From Neoroseomonas oryzicola (lineage in GTDB: Bacteria > Pseudomonadota > Alphaproteobacteria > Acetobacterales > Acetobacteraceae): 64,000 bases of DNA. Below are positions 62,311-64,000 of the stretch, one piece after another (the stretch's first letter is position 1; the number at the start of each line of letters is the position of its first letter). Where the stretch lies: the NCBI RefSeq assembly GCF_012163135.1, contig NZ_JAAVUP010000007.1:1-64000 (forward strand). Reading direction: 5' to 3'. A model generated the notes under the pieces. The model searched no databases. It was not told the origin of the DNA and worked only from the letters and a program-made list of their open reading frames with translations. The translations under genes and the position numbers were made by a program.

Positions 62311-64000
62311 GTGGCGCGCGACCTTAGCGGGGCCACGTCGGCGCGGCGGCATAGCGGGCTGCAGGGCCTGTGCCTCGCCGCCGCCATCGCCCTACCGTTC
62401 CTGCTGGCATCGCTGCTGACAGGCGGCGCGCGCCTGGTCGCGACCGAAGGTGCCCGCACCGGCTTCGCCGGATCCGCCACCTGCGCCTCCTGCCACGCCC
62501 CGCAGGCCGAAGCTTGGCGCGCCAGCGACCATGCCCGCGCCATGGCCGCCGCCGCGCCGCGCAACGTGCTCGGCGACTTCTCCGGCCAGACGGTCACCGA
62601 TGGCCGCCACACCGCGACCTTCCTGCGCGACGGCGACCGCGTCCTGATCCGCACCGATGGCCCCGGCGGCATCGTCGCGGACTTCCCGGTCAGCGAGACC
62701 TTCGGCGTCGACCCGCTGCAGCAATACCTGGTGCTGTTCCCCGATGGCCGGCGGCAGCCGCTGCCCTGGGCCTGGGACAGCCGCCCGCGCGAGGAGGGCG
62801 GCCAGCGCTGGTTCCACCTGATGCCGCAGGAGGCGCTGCGCGCCGGTGACCCGCTGCACTGGACCGGCCGCGACCAGACCTGGAACTTCATGTGCGCGTC
62901 CTGCCACACCACGGGGCTCGAGCGCGGCTACGACGTGGCGCGCGACGCCTATGCCACGCGCTGGACGGAACACGGCGTCGGCTGCGAATCCTGCCACGGG
63001 CCAGGTGCGGCGCATGTCGCCTGGGCGCGTGGCGGCGCGGGCACGGACGTCTCGGGCCGCGGCCTCGCGGTCGCGCTGCGCGATGCCTCGGGCGGCGCCT
63101 GGCGCTTCCATGCCGACGACCCGCGCGGCATCGCGCATTGGGACGGGCCGCCCCGCCAGACCGCAGCGATGCAGGTCGAGACCTGTGCGCCCTGCCACGC
63201 CCGCGCCCGGCCGATCGTGGCCGATCCGCTGCCGGGGGCGCGCTTCCTCGACACCCATGCGCCGATGCTGCTGCAGCGGGGCGAATACCAGGCCAATGGC
63301 CGCATCCAGGGCGAGGTCTTCGAATGGGGATCCTTCGCGCAGAGCCGGATGCAACGTGCCGGCGTGGTCTGCGCCGACTGCCACGACCCGCATAGCGGGC
63401 GCCTGCGCGCCGAAGGCAATGCCGTCTGCGCGCAATGCCACCTGCCGACGCGCTTCGATACGGCCGCCCACCATCATCACCCGGAGGGCAGCCCCGGCGC
63501 GCAATGCGCGTCGTGCCACATGCCGGCCTCGACCTACATGGGCGTGGACCGGCGGCGCGACCACGCCTTCTCGCTGCCGCGGCCCGACGTCGCGGCGGCA
63601 GTCGGCGCACCCGATGTCTGCACCTCCTGCCACCAGGGCCGCAGCGCGGGATGGGCGGCGGAACGGATCGTCGAATGGTTCGGCCCGCGCCGGCGCGACG
63701 ACCCGCATTGGGCGCTTGCCATCCAGGCCGGACGGGACGGGCGGCCCGGCGCCGATGCCGCGCTCGCCGCCATCGCCACCGACCGGGCGCATCCGGCGAT
63801 CCTGCGTGCCACCGCCGTGTCGCTGCTGCCCATGCCGCCCTCCCAGGCGAGCGCCGGCGCGATCGGCGCCACCCTGCTCGACCCCGAGCCGCTGGTGCGC
63901 GCCACCGCGTTGCGCGCCCTCGAAGGCCTCGATCCGCGCAACCGGCTGCACGCGGTGCGCTTCCTCTCCGACGAGTTCCGCCTGGTGCGCATCGAGGCCG
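62311..64000 (+). CDS. Membrane-anchored octaheme c-type cytochrome (partial, cut by window end)
   Basis: At least 563 codons with no stop to the window end. After GTG 62311, an N-terminal hydrophobic segment (about 18-40, LCLAAAIALPFLLASLLTGG) acts as anchor or uncleaved signal. Eight CxxCH heme sites follow: CASCH (twice), CESCH, CAPCH, CADCH, CAQCH, CASCH and CTSCH. The region resembles multiheme cytochrome c families of the NrfA/c554-like or 'cytochrome c family with tetratricopeptide' type found in respiratory chains. HHHHPEGSPGAQ is another metal-like cluster. After about residue 440 an HEAT/TPR-like helical section begins (AALAAIATDRAHPAILRATA). No reductase partner gene is visible in the window. 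Confidence 0.82.
   Translation, partial: MARDLSGATSARRHSGLQGLCLAAAIALPFLLASLLTGGARLVATEGARTGFAGSATCASCHAPQAEAWRASDHARAMAAAAPRNVLGDFSGQTVTDGRHTATFLRDGDRVLIRTDGPGGIVADFPVSETFGVDPLQQYLVLFPDGRRQPLPWAWDSRPREEGGQRWFHLMPQEALRAGDPLHWTGRDQTWNFMCASCHTTGLERGYDVARDAYATRWTEHGVGCESCHGPGAAHVAWARGGAGTDVSGRGLAVALRDASGGAWRFHADDPRGIAHWDGPPRQTAAMQVETCAPCHARARPIVADPLPGARFLDTHAPMLLQRGEYQANGRIQGEVFEWGSFAQSRMQRAGVVCADCHDPHSGRLRAEGNAVCAQCHLPTRFDTAAHHHHPEGSPGAQCASCHMPASTYMGVDRRRDHAFSLPRPDVAAAVGAPDVCTSCHQGRSAGWAAERIVEWFGPRRRDDPHWALAIQAGRDGRPGADAALAAIATDRAHPAILRATAVSLLPMPPSQASAGAIGATLLDPEPLVRATALRALEGLDPRNRLHAVRFLSDEFRLVRIEA

Noticed and set aside
1..64000. CRISPR arrays, tRNA, rRNA or phage att sites
   Set aside because: No regularly spaced direct repeats, cloverleaf-like segments or rRNA-like stretches were seen. 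Pentapeptide genes show near-periodic DNA, but this follows from codon repetition in protein repeats.

Overview
The window is about 64 kb of very GC-rich, densely packed bacterial chromosome. Gene content (PhnW/PhnY/PhnA phosphonate use, a six-gene Mrp antiporter with fused A/B subunit, NasS/NasT nitrate control) and codon bias suggest an alphaproteobacterium of the Roseomonas/Acetobacteraceae kind. That assignment is an inference from style and content; no rRNA, tRNA or marker gene is present to fix it.

Layout. 1-266: edge of an IS5-type transposase. 480-1513: a small hypothetical gene coupled to a metallo-beta-lactamase-fold lactonase. 1862-7698: a DeoR-type regulator, a dimethylglycine/sarcosine dehydrogenase-like flavoenzyme, an EamA transporter and, convergent, a Na/Pi cotransporter; an almost identical 18-bp tandem-repeat site lies at both ends of this block. 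7800-16684: a LysR regulator divergent from a complete 2-aminoethylphosphonate pathway (phnW, phnA, phnY) with its own ABC importer. 16689-23184: on the minus strand, a PtsN-like protein followed by mrpA(B)CDEFG, mostly joined by 4-bp stop/start overlaps. 23486-32558: an outer-membrane factor with an MdtABC-type RND multidrug efflux pump. 32468-45862: on the minus strand, a full assimilatory nitrate regulon in the order nasT, nasS, nrtA, nrtB, nrtD, FAD reductase, nirA-like, diflavin-type reductase, nasA, cysG.

46102-53085 is an orphan type VI secretion spike island: VgrG, a DUF2169 protein fused to pentapeptide repeats, a second pentapeptide-repeat protein, DUF3540 and a DUF4150 PAAR-like tip. 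No T6SS core genes and no recognisable toxin accompany it, so this is the best candidate for something undescribed. 53144-57980 holds a small glycan or surface-modification cluster (hexapeptide acyltransferase, glycosyltransferase, FkbM methyltransferase, hydrolase-TPR protein, fucosyltransferase-like protein). 58108-64000 holds a secreted arylsulfatase, an exported hypothetical, a beta-barrel-like outer-membrane protein and the first 563 codons of a membrane-anchored cytochrome with eight CxxCH heme motifs, cut by the window end.

Overall the region is a nutrient-scavenging segment (phosphonate P/N, phosphate, nitrate, sulfate esters) with ion homeostasis, efflux and one contact-dependent secretion island. 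Coding assignments rest on recognisable family motifs and on stop/start overlaps; regulatory sites are inferred from repeat symmetry only.
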